Under the pieces are notes generated by a model. That model was not told the DNA's origin, searched no databases, and worked only from the letters and a program-made list of their open reading frames with translations. A stretch of DNA of 41,865 nucleotides from Gemmatimonadota bacterium (GTDB lineage Bacteria; Gemmatimonadota; Gemmatimonadetes; Gemmatimonadales; GWC2-71-9), in the NCBI GenBank assembly GCA_003222205.1, contig QHVC01000007.1, positions 1 through 41,865 on the forward strand, given 5' to 3'. Both the position numbers and the translations under genes were made by a program. Positions 6,776-14,143 of this stretch are shown here, piece by piece (the stretch's first letter is position 1; every line of letters starts with the position of its first letter).

Positions 6776-7833
6776 GCGGTCGCTTCCTGCGCCGGCGTCC
6801 CCGCGAGCGACTGCCCCGTGATCCGTTTCCAGGCGATGCGCACGACTTCCTGGATCAGCTCGTAGTAGCTCAGCCCGGCGACGCGCGCGGCCTTGGGGAA
6901 GCAGGAATTCATGTTCGGGTCGGGGATGACGCCGGGGAGCGGGTTGAGCTCGACCACATTCGGCGCGCCGGCGGCGTCGAGTCGCACGTCCACCCGGCAC
7001 CAGTCGCGACACCCGAGGGCGTGGTAGGCGGCGAGGGCGACCCCCTCGATGTCCCGCGCCAGGGACGCCGGCACCGGCGCCGGGCACTGGAACAGGTCGA
7101 GAGGACGCTCGGGGGTGTCCCAGACCCACTTCGCCTCGTAGCCGTACACGGGGGTGGCGCCCGCGGGCAGCGCCGCGAAGTCGATGCCGACGATAGGGAG
7201 GCACGCCGCTGCGGCGCCGTTGCCGAGGATCGCGACCGTGAACTCCGCGCCCGGCAGGTACGCCTCGACGAGCACGGGTTGGCGGTAGCGCTCCAGCAGC
7301 CACGCGACGCGCTCCCGCAGCTCCGCCGGCGAGCGGCATAAGTTGTTGACGAATATCCCCTTGCCGGAACCCTCGTGGACGGGCTTCACGAACAGCGGGA
7401 ACGGCAGCTCGACGCCTCCCAGCTCTTCGAGGCGCGCAACTTCAGTGAACGGCGCCGTCGCCACGCCGCACTGCGCGAGGATCTGCTTGGTGCGCGTCTT
7501 GTGCAGCGCGAGGGCGAGCGTGAGGGAGTCGCTCGCGGTGCAGGGGACGTTCAGGAACTCGCAGATCGCCGGGACGTGGGCCTCGCGGTTCGGGCCGTGG
7601 AGGCCTTCGGCGATGTTGAAGACGAGGTGCGGGCGGGCGAGGGCGAGTTTTTGCGGGAAGAGAACGTCGGCTTCGAGCCGGACGACGTCGCCGAAGAGAC
7701 TCAGAGCCTGCTCCACCGCCTCAATGGTGGAGCGATCGTCCCACTCGACGAATGCGTCGCTGCGAGTACTCGATGGGTCGTCGAGACTGCCGTCGGGGTC
7801 GGGTTTCTCGTTGTACGCGAGACCGATGCGCAT
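6772..7833 (-). CDS. ATP-grasp ligase, D-Ala-D-Ala ligase-like (first of a pair)
   Basis: First gene of the operon, 353 aa. It has MRIGLAYNEKPD (N-terminal Rossmann-like strand), VFNIAEGLHGPNREAHV, the phosphate loop KPVHEGSGKGIF, VEAYLPGAEFTVAILG and the metal-binding VVELNPLPGVIPDPN. These place it in the D-Ala-D-Ala ligase-related ATP-grasp family, which activates a carboxylate as acyl phosphate and couples it to an amine. AGGAGGT lies 13 bases before the ATG, rather far. A plausible promoter precedes it. With the second ligase it could build a di- or tripeptide; which amino acids are used cannot be read from the sequence. Confidence 0.87.
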   Translation of the reverse strand: MRIGLAYNEKPDPDGSLDDPSSTRSDAFVEWDDRSTIEAVEQALSLFGDVVRLEADVLFPQKLALARPHLVFNIAEGLHGPNREAHVPAICEFLNVPCTASDSLTLALALHKTRTKQILAQCGVATAPFTEVARLEELGGVELPFPLFVKPVHEGSGKGIFVNNLCRSPAELRERVAWLLERYRQPVLVEAYLPGAEFTVAILGNGAAAACLPIVGIDFAALPAGATPVYGYEAKWVWDTPERPLDLFQCPAPVPASLARDIEGVALAAYHALGCRDWCRVDVRLDAAGAPNVVELNPLPGVIPDPNMNSCFPKAARVAGLSYYELIQEVVRIAWKRITGQSLAGTPAQEATA

Positions 7834-7911
7834 GTGGTCTCGGGTGACCTCCTACAAAAAAGGCCGCGTCCCAATGCGGTCGTGAACGATGACAACCCGT
7901 TGTTGGATACC

Positions 7912-7940
7912 ACGATAAGAAAGAAAGGCGAGATGCGCAA
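7912..7940 (-). promoter_or_regulatory. Candidate promoter of the ATP-grasp/GNAT/kamA operon
   Basis: On the minus strand TTGCGC (7940-7935), a 17-base spacer and TATCGT (7917-7912) resemble a housekeeping promoter. The leader to the first ATG would be about 70 bases and contains the AGGAGGT ribosome site at 7853-7847. Confidence 0.35.
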
Positions 7941-7964
7941 TAGGTAAGCCGAAAAAAAATTCGG

Positions 7965-8026
7965 AGAACCGACGACCGAAAACCGAGAACCATCGTTCTC
8001 GGTTGTCGGTTTACGGTTGTCGGTAA
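7965..8026. repeat. Heptad repeat hairpin (ACCGACA unit) after thyX
   Basis: On the minus strand ACCGACA, ACCGTAA, ACCGACA and ACCGAGA follow the thyX stop codon directly. Then GTTCTCGGT (7995-8003 on plus) pairs with ACCGAGAAC (7982-7990) across a 4-base CATC loop, and the units continue on the other arm. The stem may act as a thyX terminator. Confidence 0.8.
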
Positions 8027-8779
8027 TCAAACCTTGTGGTAGGTGACCCGCGCTGCTTCCTGTTTGTCGTCGGCGACGTAGATCTCGAAGTCGGAGAACA
8101 GCGCCGGCGCTTCGCGCTGGAGGATGCCCAGACACGCGACCGCCATCCGCCGGATCTCGAGCTCGGCGCCCTCGCCGCAGCGCAGCTCGAGCGTGGTGCG
8201 CCACGCGCGCGCGTTGCCGGAGACGACGATCTTCACCTCGGTCGCATTGGGGAGCACGCTGCGCGCGGCCTCGCGGGCCATCTTGCGGCGGTGCACCTTG
8301 TCGGCGATCCACGTGTAGCGCTCCATCAGCCCTTCGACCGCGCGGACGTACGCCGCCTGCGCTTCCGCGACCTGCTTGGTCCATTCGGCTTCCAGCTTGG
8401 GGTCGCCGAGCACCGCGGGTGGGACGACGAACGCGGCATGCGACTCGTCCACGTAGCGCTGCGAGATCTGCGAGTACCCGAACCCGGCGCGATGCCGCAC
8501 CAGCTCGTGCGAGCAGGAGCGCGAGATGCCCTCGATGAGCAGGACGTAGACCGAGTGCTCGAGGACGGAGCCGTGCCCCTGTTTCTTGATGTTCTCGAGG
8601 TAGTCGGCGGTGGTGCGGTTGACCGGGTTGTGCTGGCTCATGTAGCAGAGCCGCCCCGCGTACTCAGCCAGGCGCTCGCCGGGCGTTGACTCCCCGAGCC
8701 AGCGCACCTTCAAATGCTCGGGCTCGAGGAACTCGGGCCGGGCAATCAGCGTGACGCGCGGTTCGCGGAAGATCTCCAT
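8027..8779 (-). CDS. thyX: FAD-dependent thymidylate synthase
   Basis: Makes dTMP from dUMP with methylene-tetrahydrofolate and FAD/NADPH, in place of ThyA. The 250-aa protein has CSHELVRHR and the nucleotide-binding ThyX motif RHRAGFGYSQISQRY, which is one residue longer than the textbook RHRxxSxxxxSxRY; Ser and the final RY are kept. Later NARAWRTTLELR is the conserved block near the dUMP site. ATG 8779 follows a heptad repeat that also supplies the upstream gene's stop codon. A dCMP deaminase in the window (22.2 kb) would feed dUMP. Confidence 0.95.
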   Translation of the reverse strand: MEIFREPRVTLIARPEFLEPEHLKVRWLGESTPGERLAEYAGRLCYMSQHNPVNRTTADYLENIKKQGHGSVLEHSVYVLLIEGISRSCSHELVRHRAGFGYSQISQRYVDESHAAFVVPPAVLGDPKLEAEWTKQVAEAQAAYVRAVEGLMERYTWIADKVHRRKMAREAARSVLPNATEVKIVVSGNARAWRTTLELRCGEGAELEIRRMAVACLGILQREAPALFSDFEIYVADDKQEAARVTYHKV

Positions 8780-8812
8780 CGGGTGCCGGGTGTCGGGTGT
8801 CAGGTGCCGGGG
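8780..8812. repeat. Heptad repeat (GTGCCGG/GTGTCGG unit) between FAD oxidase and thyX
   Basis: GTGCCGG, GTGTCGG, GTGTCAG, GTGCCGG in 7-bp steps. On the minus strand the TGA stop of the FAD oxidase lies inside the repeat and the thyX ATG follows it at once. A second copy of the same unit lies inside the FAD oxidase gene at 9834-9864. Confidence 0.85.
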
Positions 8813-10395
8813 GAATCCGCGAGAGACGTTTTCGGCGTCGCCCAGGAGGCGGTCCGCTCCAGCTGGCGCAGCCGGGCCGCGATGTCGTCTGCAATCGGGG
8901 TGGCGGCGGCGCCCACCTTGAGGTCCACCAGCGGCGCCCAATCGGCGGCGGGAAGTATAACACCCGGGTTGAGGACTTCGCCCGGATCGTACGCCCGCTT
9001 GACCTGCCGGAACAGGGCCATGACCTGGGCGCCGAACACGCGCTCCAGGAGCCCCGCGCGCAGCCGGCCGTCGCCGTGCTCGCCACTGGGCGTGCCGCCC
9101 AGCCGCACCTGCAGCGCGGTGACCGCGTCGAACAACGCGCTCACACCGTCCTCCCACCCGGGACGGGTCACGTCCGGCAGCGTGTTGACGTGCACGTGTC
9201 CGTCGCCCGCATGCCCGAAGAGCACTACCTGGACGCCGCAGCGATCGGCCGCCCCGCGCACGCCCGCCACGTACTCGCCGAGCCGCTCGATCGGCACGCA
9301 GCCGTCCTCGATCACCTGCAGCGAGCGCCGCGTCTCGGAGAGGCGGGCCAGGGCGGGACTGGCGAGTGTGCGGACCTTCCACAGCCGCTCGAGCCCCGGG
9401 CGGTCCACGGCCGTCTCCACGTGCGCGGTGAGGTGCTTCAAACCCCGCACGGCGTCGCCCACCACCCCCCGGGCCGCCATCGCCGTCTCGCGCTCGAACT
9501 CGACCAGGAGGAGGCAGGCGAGCCCCGCCGGGAGGGCCACGCCGGCTTCCTCTACAAAGGAAAGGATGGTGCGGTCCAGGAGCTCCACGGCGGAGGGGTT
9601 CAAGGCGAGCAGGTAGGGGACGGCGTCGCTCAGCGCCTCCAGCTCGCCGAAGCCGAGGGCGACGCCGGCCACGTCCGGGAGAATGGGCTCGAGCCGCCAC
9701 TCGATCTGGGTGATGAAGGCGAGCGTGCCCTCGGAGCCGATCAGCAGGTCGAGCTCGTCGCCGGACTCGGCGAACGCGTCCAGCGCGTAGCCGCTGGAGT
9801 TCTTCCGGGTTCTGGGGAAGTGCCCGTCCACGAGGTGTCGGGTGTCAGGTGCCGGGTGCCAGGGCCCCGCGCCGCCCCCCCGGTGCACTGTGCGGGGTTC
9901 ACCGCTCGCGTCGACTATTTCAAGGCTCTCGATCCATTGACGCACGCTGCCGTAACGAAGGGAGCGGGGGCCCGCCGCGTTGGTGGACACCATCCCGCCG
10001 GACGTCGCGAACGCGCCAGAGGAGGGATCGGGCGGCAGGCGCAGACCGAGGCCCCGCGCCGCTGCGTTGATTTCCGCCCAGGTGACCGACGCCCCGGCCC
10101 GCGCGAGGCGTCGCGCGGGGTCCACAGTCAACGCGTGGAATCCCTGGCTCAAGTCGACGATCACGCCGCGCCCCACGTTGCCGCCGGCCATGCCACTACC
10201 CGCGCCGCGTGGCACGAGCGGCGTGCGGGTGTCCGCGGCCCAACGCACCAGCGCCGTCAGCTCCGCGACGCTCCCGGGAACGGCGACGGCCCGCGGCAGG
10301 ATGCGGTAGATGCCCGCGCCCTCCGAGTAGGCGGCGCGGCTCCGGTCGTCGGCAAGGAGCGCTGGTGTCGCGGTCACGATGTGTAAACTTGACAT
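8800..10395 (-). CDS. FAD-linked oxidase, GlcD/D-lactate dehydrogenase-like
   Basis: A 531-aa VAO-family flavoprotein that oxidises a 2-hydroxy acid such as glycolate or D-lactate. The N-terminal FAD domain shows LVPRGAGSGMAGGN (pyrophosphate loop), PPDPSSGAFATSGGMVSTNAAGP and LLIGSEGTLAFITQIEWRL. The C-terminal cap has FGHAGDGHVHVN and GGTPSGEHGDGRLR, both typical of GlcD/DLD. A run of heptad repeat is translated in frame within the FAD domain, about residues 178-188 (WHPAPDTRHLV), where relatives have a variable loop; the last codons and stop also fall in such a repeat. ATG 10395 is used; the frame stays open upstream. Its start is only about 34 bases from the divergent DUF116 gene. Confidence 0.88.
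   Translation of the reverse strand: MSSLHIVTATPALLADDRSRAAYSEGAGIYRILPRAVAVPGSVAELTALVRWAADTRTPLVPRGAGSGMAGGNVGRGVIVDLSQGFHALTVDPARRLARAGASVTWAEINAAARGLGLRLPPDPSSGAFATSGGMVSTNAAGPRSLRYGSVRQWIESLEIVDASGEPRTVHRGGGAGPWHPAPDTRHLVDGHFPRTRKNSSGYALDAFAESGDELDLLIGSEGTLAFITQIEWRLEPILPDVAGVALGFGELEALSDAVPYLLALNPSAVELLDRTILSFVEEAGVALPAGLACLLLVEFERETAMAARGVVGDAVRGLKHLTAHVETAVDRPGLERLWKVRTLASPALARLSETRRSLQVIEDGCVPIERLGEYVAGVRGAADRCGVQVVLFGHAGDGHVHVNTLPDVTRPGWEDGVSALFDAVTALQVRLGGTPSGEHGDGRLRAGLLERVFGAQVMALFRQVKRAYDPGEVLNPGVILPAADWAPLVDLKVGAAATPIADDIAARLRQLERTASWATPKTSLADSPGT
9834..9864. repeat. Heptad repeat inside the FAD oxidase coding sequence
   Basis: GTGTCGG, GTGTCAG, GTGCCGG, GTGCCAG in 7-bp steps, the same unit as at 8780-8812 about 1 kb away. 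It is read in frame and adds roughly 10 residues to the protein. Confidence 0.8.
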
Positions 10396-10429
10396 TCCCA
10401 GGACAGCGCGTGAAGCTACACCCTTCCCC

Positions 10430-11251
10430 ATGACTCCGACCGCCGCACCCGCTCCGCCGGCGCCGCCGCGCGCGCAGCTCATCCATATCGAGACCGACCG
10501 CCGCCTCGGCCACGAATGGGACGAGTGGGATGGGAAGCCACTCCCCAACCGCGGCGATTTCAGCGCGCCCGCCCGCCTGTTCTTCGGCTACGCGGCGCTC
10601 ACGCTCGCCGTCGCCCTCGGGGCCTTCGCAGCGGTGTTGTTCCTGCTCCAGCCGCGCCTGGCCACGTTCCACCCGCTCGTCCCCCGCGTGTTGTGGCTGA
10701 CGCTCGGCGGCGCGGGCGTCGTCGCATGGGCGTGGCTGGCCGTGCTGGCCGTTTCCTTCTATACGGGCGCGAGCCTCTTGCCCGAGCGGCTGCTGGAGCG
10801 CGGACCGTTCCTGTGGCTGATGAACGTCACGTCGTTCGTCTCACGGGCGTTCGGCCGGCGCGATTGGGTGGAGCACGCGGCGATCGACATCTACAATACG
10901 CTCGCCGAGCGGCGCCGCCGCCGCGTGGGCAAGGGCGAGCTGCTGGTGCTGATCCCGCGGTGTCTTTCGAAGGGGGCGCTGGACGGCGTGCTGGCGATCG
11001 CGGGGCGCTACGACGTGCCGGTGTTCGTCGCGACGCGCGGGCAGCTGGCGCGCCGCGTGATCCGCGAGCGGCGGCCGCGCGCCGTCGTGGCCGTCGCGTG
11101 CGAACGCGACATGATGACCGGCCTGCGCGACGTGGCGGGCAAGCTCCCCGTCTTGGGGCTCACCATGCGCCTCCCCAACGGCCCCTGCCGGGACGCCGAG
11201 CTGGACCTGGACCGGATGGATGTCTGGGTGCGGGGGTTGGTGGGGGCGTAG
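10430..11251 (+). CDS. DUF116 membrane protein lacking the usual cysteine cluster
   Basis: A 273-aa protein of unknown function. Two strong membrane helices lie at about residues 45-75 and 85-115, then a soluble DUF116 domain: LIPRCLSKGAL, VFVATRGQLARRVI, AVVAVACERDMMTGL and LPNGPCRD. Typical DUF116 proteins have a CxxC-rich insert after the PxCL motif that probably binds metal; here that segment is absent and only three isolated Cys remain. ATG 10430 is preferred over earlier in-frame starts because it lies past the possible promoter TTGACA (10389-10394). It is the only plus-strand gene in this part of the window, and it faces the lipoprotein gene that ends 4 bases away. Confidence 0.75.
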   Translation: MTPTAAPAPPAPPRAQLIHIETDRRLGHEWDEWDGKPLPNRGDFSAPARLFFGYAALTLAVALGAFAAVLFLLQPRLATFHPLVPRVLWLTLGGAGVVAWAWLAVLAVSFYTGASLLPERLLERGPFLWLMNVTSFVSRAFGRRDWVEHAAIDIYNTLAERRRRRVGKGELLVLIPRCLSKGALDGVLAIAGRYDVPVFVATRGQLARRVIRERRPRAVVAVACERDMMTGLRDVAGKLPVLGLTMRLPNGPCRDAELDLDRMDVWVRGLVGA

Positions 11252-11254
11252 GCT

Positions 11255-11785
11255 TCAGGTTCCCAGCTTCTTCTTCAGCTCGTCGATCATCCGCTCCACC
11301 AGCTTCGCTCCCTCGTGCCCCGGCGGCACGAGCACCTCGAGGTCGCGCTCGGGGCGCGAGGGGTCGAGCACCGGCCGGTACACCGCTTCAACGGTCAGCC
11401 GCGACTTTCCCGGGGCGTCGGGATCGGCCCAGCAGCGGATCTTGAACGTGCCGGCGAGGTCGCCGGGATCGCGATCGCCGCGGATCGAGCGTTTGCTCCG
11501 CGGTTCGAACCACGCCGTTTCCACGTACGCATCCTGCGCATTCGCGAGCTCCACCTGCAGGCCCTGGGCGGTCAGCCAGGCCTGGACCTCGGCGGCGACG
11601 CGCGGCGGCCGGGCGTAGAGCACGACGCTCGGCGCCTCCGGCAACGGCATGAAGTCGGGGCGGGTGGTCGTGGGAGTGCAGGCGAGAAGAAACAACACGA
11701 GCAGGGTCGGGCGGAGACGGGCGGGGACGGGCCGTGTCGGACGCTCGTGCCCGACTCTGCCCGACCCTGCCCGACTCTGTCGCAT
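11255..11785 (-). CDS. Small predicted lipoprotein of unknown function
   Basis: A 176-aa protein. A lipobox-like segment, TLLVLFLLACTP, suggests secretion and lipid anchoring. The rest is a globular alpha/beta domain that I do not recognise (VVLYARPPRVAAEVQAWL early, ending in an amphipathic helix KLVERMIDELKKKLGT). The ATG at 11785 comes one base after the upstream stop (TGAGATG), suggesting coupling. The first 25 codons, however, are tandem repeat (11703-11783), giving an Arg-rich n-region; the true start could lie later. It is transcribed with the DUF2231 gene. Confidence 0.65.
   Translation of the reverse strand: MRQSRAGSGRVGHERPTRPVPARLRPTLLVLFLLACTPTTTRPDFMPLPEAPSVVLYARPPRVAAEVQAWLTAQGLQVELANAQDAYVETAWFEPRSKRSIRGDRDPGDLAGTFKIRCWADPDAPGKSRLTVEAVYRPVLDPSRPERDLEVLVPPGHEGAKLVERMIDELKKKLGT
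11703..11783. repeat. Tandem repeat with 10-bp period and inverted arm
   Basis: CCCGACTCTG, CCCGACCCTG, CCCGACTCTG run in 10-bp steps (about 11750-11780). A degenerate opposite arm (GGGTCGGGCGGAGACGGGCG) lies at 11704-11723. On the minus strand it starts just after the DUF2231 stop codon and overlaps the 5' end of the lipoprotein gene. Confidence 0.7.
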
Positions 11786-11786
11786 C

Positions 11787-12374
11787 TCAGTGCGTATGCG
11801 GAGGCGTCCCAGGAGCATGCACATGCGACGTATCTCGGGCCGCGCTCCCGTGCTCGTGCTCCATCGAGTCCGCATCTTCACCGGCCTCGTGGTTATGCCC
11901 CGCGCGCCGGTCCAGCATCTCCCGCTCCATCGTGCGCATCGGGACCCCCGCGGCGTGCTCGAACACCATCTGGCCGCCGACGACTCCGGTCCACGTCACC
12001 AACACGAGACCGGCGACGGCCAGGACGCGCAGCACCCATTCTTCGGCCGCGGTGGTGCGGAACCGTCGCCACAGCCGCCACACGAGCAGCGCGGTGAACA
12101 GGCTCATCGTGATAAGGCCGAGCGTCTCGTGCTTCTCCATCAGCTCGTGGATGGCGTCGCCGTGCTCGATCACGTCGCTGGCCTGCTCGCCGGCGATCAC
12201 GGCGAGCCAGCCCCCCAGCACCCCCGCCCACAGGGTCCAGATCGCCGCCCACCTGAGCGACTCGCGCTTGAACGCCCAGGCGGCCAGGTCGAACAGCACG
12301 CCCACAGTGAGCAGGGCGGCCGGTAGGTCGTTCAAGGCGGCGTGGAGCCGCGGCCAGTCGTAGCCCAGGATCAT
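11787..12374 (-). CDS. DUF2231-like membrane protein with His-rich tail
   Basis: A 195-aa protein with four predicted membrane helices (about residues 17-35, 42-62, 88-100, 117-135) and conserved-looking polar residues such as HAALNDLPAALLTVG and HGDAIHELMEKHETLG, as in DUF2231 proteins, whose function is unknown. The last 45 residues are hydrophilic and contain many His (HNHEAG, EHEHGS, HVHAPG, HTH), which could bind a metal. It lies between the hydroxyacyl-CoA dehydrogenase and a lipoprotein, with short spacings that suggest one transcript. Confidence 0.72.
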   Translation of the reverse strand: MILGYDWPRLHAALNDLPAALLTVGVLFDLAAWAFKRESLRWAAIWTLWAGVLGGWLAVIAGEQASDVIEHGDAIHELMEKHETLGLITMSLFTALLVWRLWRRFRTTAAEEWVLRVLAVAGLVLVTWTGVVGGQMVFEHAAGVPMRTMEREMLDRRAGHNHEAGEDADSMEHEHGSAARDTSHVHAPGTPPHTH

Positions 12375-12404
12375 GGTGCCGGTTCTCCCGAGAGGGGTGG
12401 CGGT

Positions 12405-13292
12405 CTAGAGGCCCAGATTCGCGACGGCGGGTGGGGTCGCCGAGTAGTCGTAGAACCCCTTCCCGCTCTTCTTCCCGTACATCCCTGCGAGCACCATGCG
12501 CTTGAGCAGCGGCGGCGGGGCGTAGTGCTGCTGCTTATACTCGGCGAACATGATCTCGGCGATCTTGTAGGTGGTGTCGAGCCCGACGAAATCGAGCAGC
12601 GTGAGCGGCCCCATCGGATAGCCGCAGCCCAGCTGCATCGCCTTGTCGATGTCGGGGATGGTGGCGACGCCGTGCTCGACGGCGCGGATCGCGTCGAGCA
12701 GGTACGGTACCAGCAGCAGGTTGACGATGAACCCCGAGTTGTCCTTCGCCGCCACCGCCTCCTTGCCGAGCGACTTGGCGAACGCGAAGGCGCGCCGGAA
12801 CGCCTCGTCCGACGTCGTCACCGTGCGCACGACCTCGACGAGCGGCATCAGGGGCACGGGGTTGAAGAAGTGCAGCCCCACGAAACGGTCGGCGCGCTTG
12901 GTGGCCGCGGCCATCGCGGCAATCTTGAGGCTGGAAGTGTTGGAGGCGAAGATTGTGGACGGCGGGCAGAGGCCGTCCAGCTCCTTCCACATCTGGTTCT
13001 TCAGGTCCAGGTCCTCGGTCACCGCTTCGATGATGATGTCGCAGCTCTTCAGGTCCGCCACCGCCGTCGTAAAGCTCAGGCGCTTCAGCACCGCGTCGCG
13101 ATCGGGGGCGGCGAGTTTGGCCTTCTCGACGAATTTCGCCAGGGACTTCTCGATGCCGGCGCGCGCCCGCTCGCCGATCTCTTTGGAGACGTCGCGGGCG
13201 ATCGTCTCGTAGCCGGCGGTTGCCGCGACCTGGGCGATGCCGCTGCCCATCAGGCCGCAGCCCAACACGCCTACACGCTCAATGTCGGCCAT
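12405..13292 (-). CDS. 3-hydroxybutyryl-CoA dehydrogenase
   Basis: NAD-dependent oxidation of 3-hydroxyacyl-CoA. The 295-aa length and domain order fit the stand-alone Hbd/PaaH type: N-terminal Rossmann fold with GVLGCGLMGSGIAQ (residues 8-21), IIEAVTEDLDLKN, SNTSSL, the catalytic His in VGLHFFNPVPLMPLVEVV, then the C-terminal helical domain with GFIVNLLLVPYL and GYPMGPLTLLDFVGLD, ending KSGKGFYDY. A thiolase gene lies about 1.7 kb upstream on the same strand, so the pair may serve butyrate/poly-hydroxybutyrate or fatty-acid metabolism. Confidence 0.95.
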   Translation of the reverse strand: MADIERVGVLGCGLMGSGIAQVAATAGYETIARDVSKEIGERARAGIEKSLAKFVEKAKLAAPDRDAVLKRLSFTTAVADLKSCDIIIEAVTEDLDLKNQMWKELDGLCPPSTIFASNTSSLKIAAMAAATKRADRFVGLHFFNPVPLMPLVEVVRTVTTSDEAFRRAFAFAKSLGKEAVAAKDNSGFIVNLLLVPYLLDAIRAVEHGVATIPDIDKAMQLGCGYPMGPLTLLDFVGLDTTYKIAEIMFAEYKQQHYAPPPLLKRMVLAGMYGKKSGKGFYDYSATPPAVANLGL

Positions 13293-13299
13293 GTTTGAT

Positions 13300-13331
13300 C
13301 GTTATCGGTTCACGGTTACCGGTTGTCGGTC
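13300..13331. repeat. Heptad repeat (ACCGACA-like unit)
   Basis: On the minus strand ACCGACA-type units (ACCGGTA, ACCGTGA, ACCGATA) fill most of the gap between the stop codon at 13330-13332 and the start of the hydroxybutyryl-CoA dehydrogenase gene. It is the same unit type as at 7965-8026. Confidence 0.8.
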
Positions 13332-14142
13332 ACTTCAGCGCACGACGGATTTCTTCGGCTATCCGGACGATCGGGCTGCCGCCGGGGCCGGGCAGCGCGC
13401 GCTCCGCGCGGACCTCGCCGCGCTCGAGGCGGTCCAGCACCTGCTCCAGTCCCACCTGGATCTTCTCGTTCTCGGCGCGGTGCCGGCGCGTGACCACGAG
13501 GCCGAGCAGCGCCAGGATCGGCGCGGGCAGGTACGCCCACGGCAGCAGCACCCCGAGCGGGATCGCGGCCACGGTGGCGGCGATGCCCAGTCCCGCGATC
13601 ACCAGGGCGCCCTGGATGCGGACGGCGCGCTCGCGCCGCACGTCGGCGGTGAGCTGCACGTGGCAGAAGCCGGGCTCGAGCTGCGTGGCCTGGCCCAGAA
13701 CTTCGTTGGTCCGTGCCAGGGCGTAGTGCTTCCCACCCGCGCCCAACGCCCGCTGGATGGAGGCGAACGCGCCGCGCTTGGCTTCCCAGGAGGTGCGGTC
13801 CGGGTAGCGGCGCTTGACCTGGAGCGATTCCTCTTCCTCCATCCAACGGGAGAGGGCGCGCTCGACGTTCGCCCGGTCGCCGGGGACGACGCGCGCCGCC
13901 GCCAGCCGGTCCGGTCCGACCAGCCAGGCGCCGAGGCCGCGCGGGACTTCGACGACGGCGCGCGTGCGCTCCTCGAGCAGCGCCTGCCGCAGGTACGCCG
14001 CCGGGATCCCGACATCCTTGCCGAGGGCGACCAGCTCATTCTCGGTGAGCCCCTCGCCGATGTCGCGCTCGGAAGCCTGGAGCTCCGCCGCCCGCTGAAT
14101 GATGCGCTCCAGCGCCTCGCGACTGATCAGCTCCTGGCCCAT
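13330..14142 (-). CDS. Conserved-looking membrane protein of unknown function
   Basis: A 270-aa protein that I do not recognise. The first third is acidic/helical (LERIIQRAAELQASERDIGEGL), and a GIPAAYLRQALLEE stretch resembles helical regulatory segments. Two adjacent membrane helices lie at about residues 178-215 (GALVIAGLGIAATVAAIPLGV and LLPWAYLPAPILALLGLVV). A charged coiled helix follows (ENEKIQVGLEQVLDRLERGEV). It starts one base after the stomatin-like gene's stop, so it is probably co-transcribed with it. Confidence 0.7.
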   Translation of the reverse strand: MGQELISREALERIIQRAAELQASERDIGEGLTENELVALGKDVGIPAAYLRQALLEERTRAVVEVPRGLGAWLVGPDRLAAARVVPGDRANVERALSRWMEEEESLQVKRRYPDRTSWEAKRGAFASIQRALGAGGKHYALARTNEVLGQATQLEPGFCHVQLTADVRRERAVRIQGALVIAGLGIAATVAAIPLGVLLPWAYLPAPILALLGLVVTRRHRAENEKIQVGLEQVLDRLERGEVRAERALPGPGGSPIVRIAEEIRRALK

Positions 14143-14143
14143 C

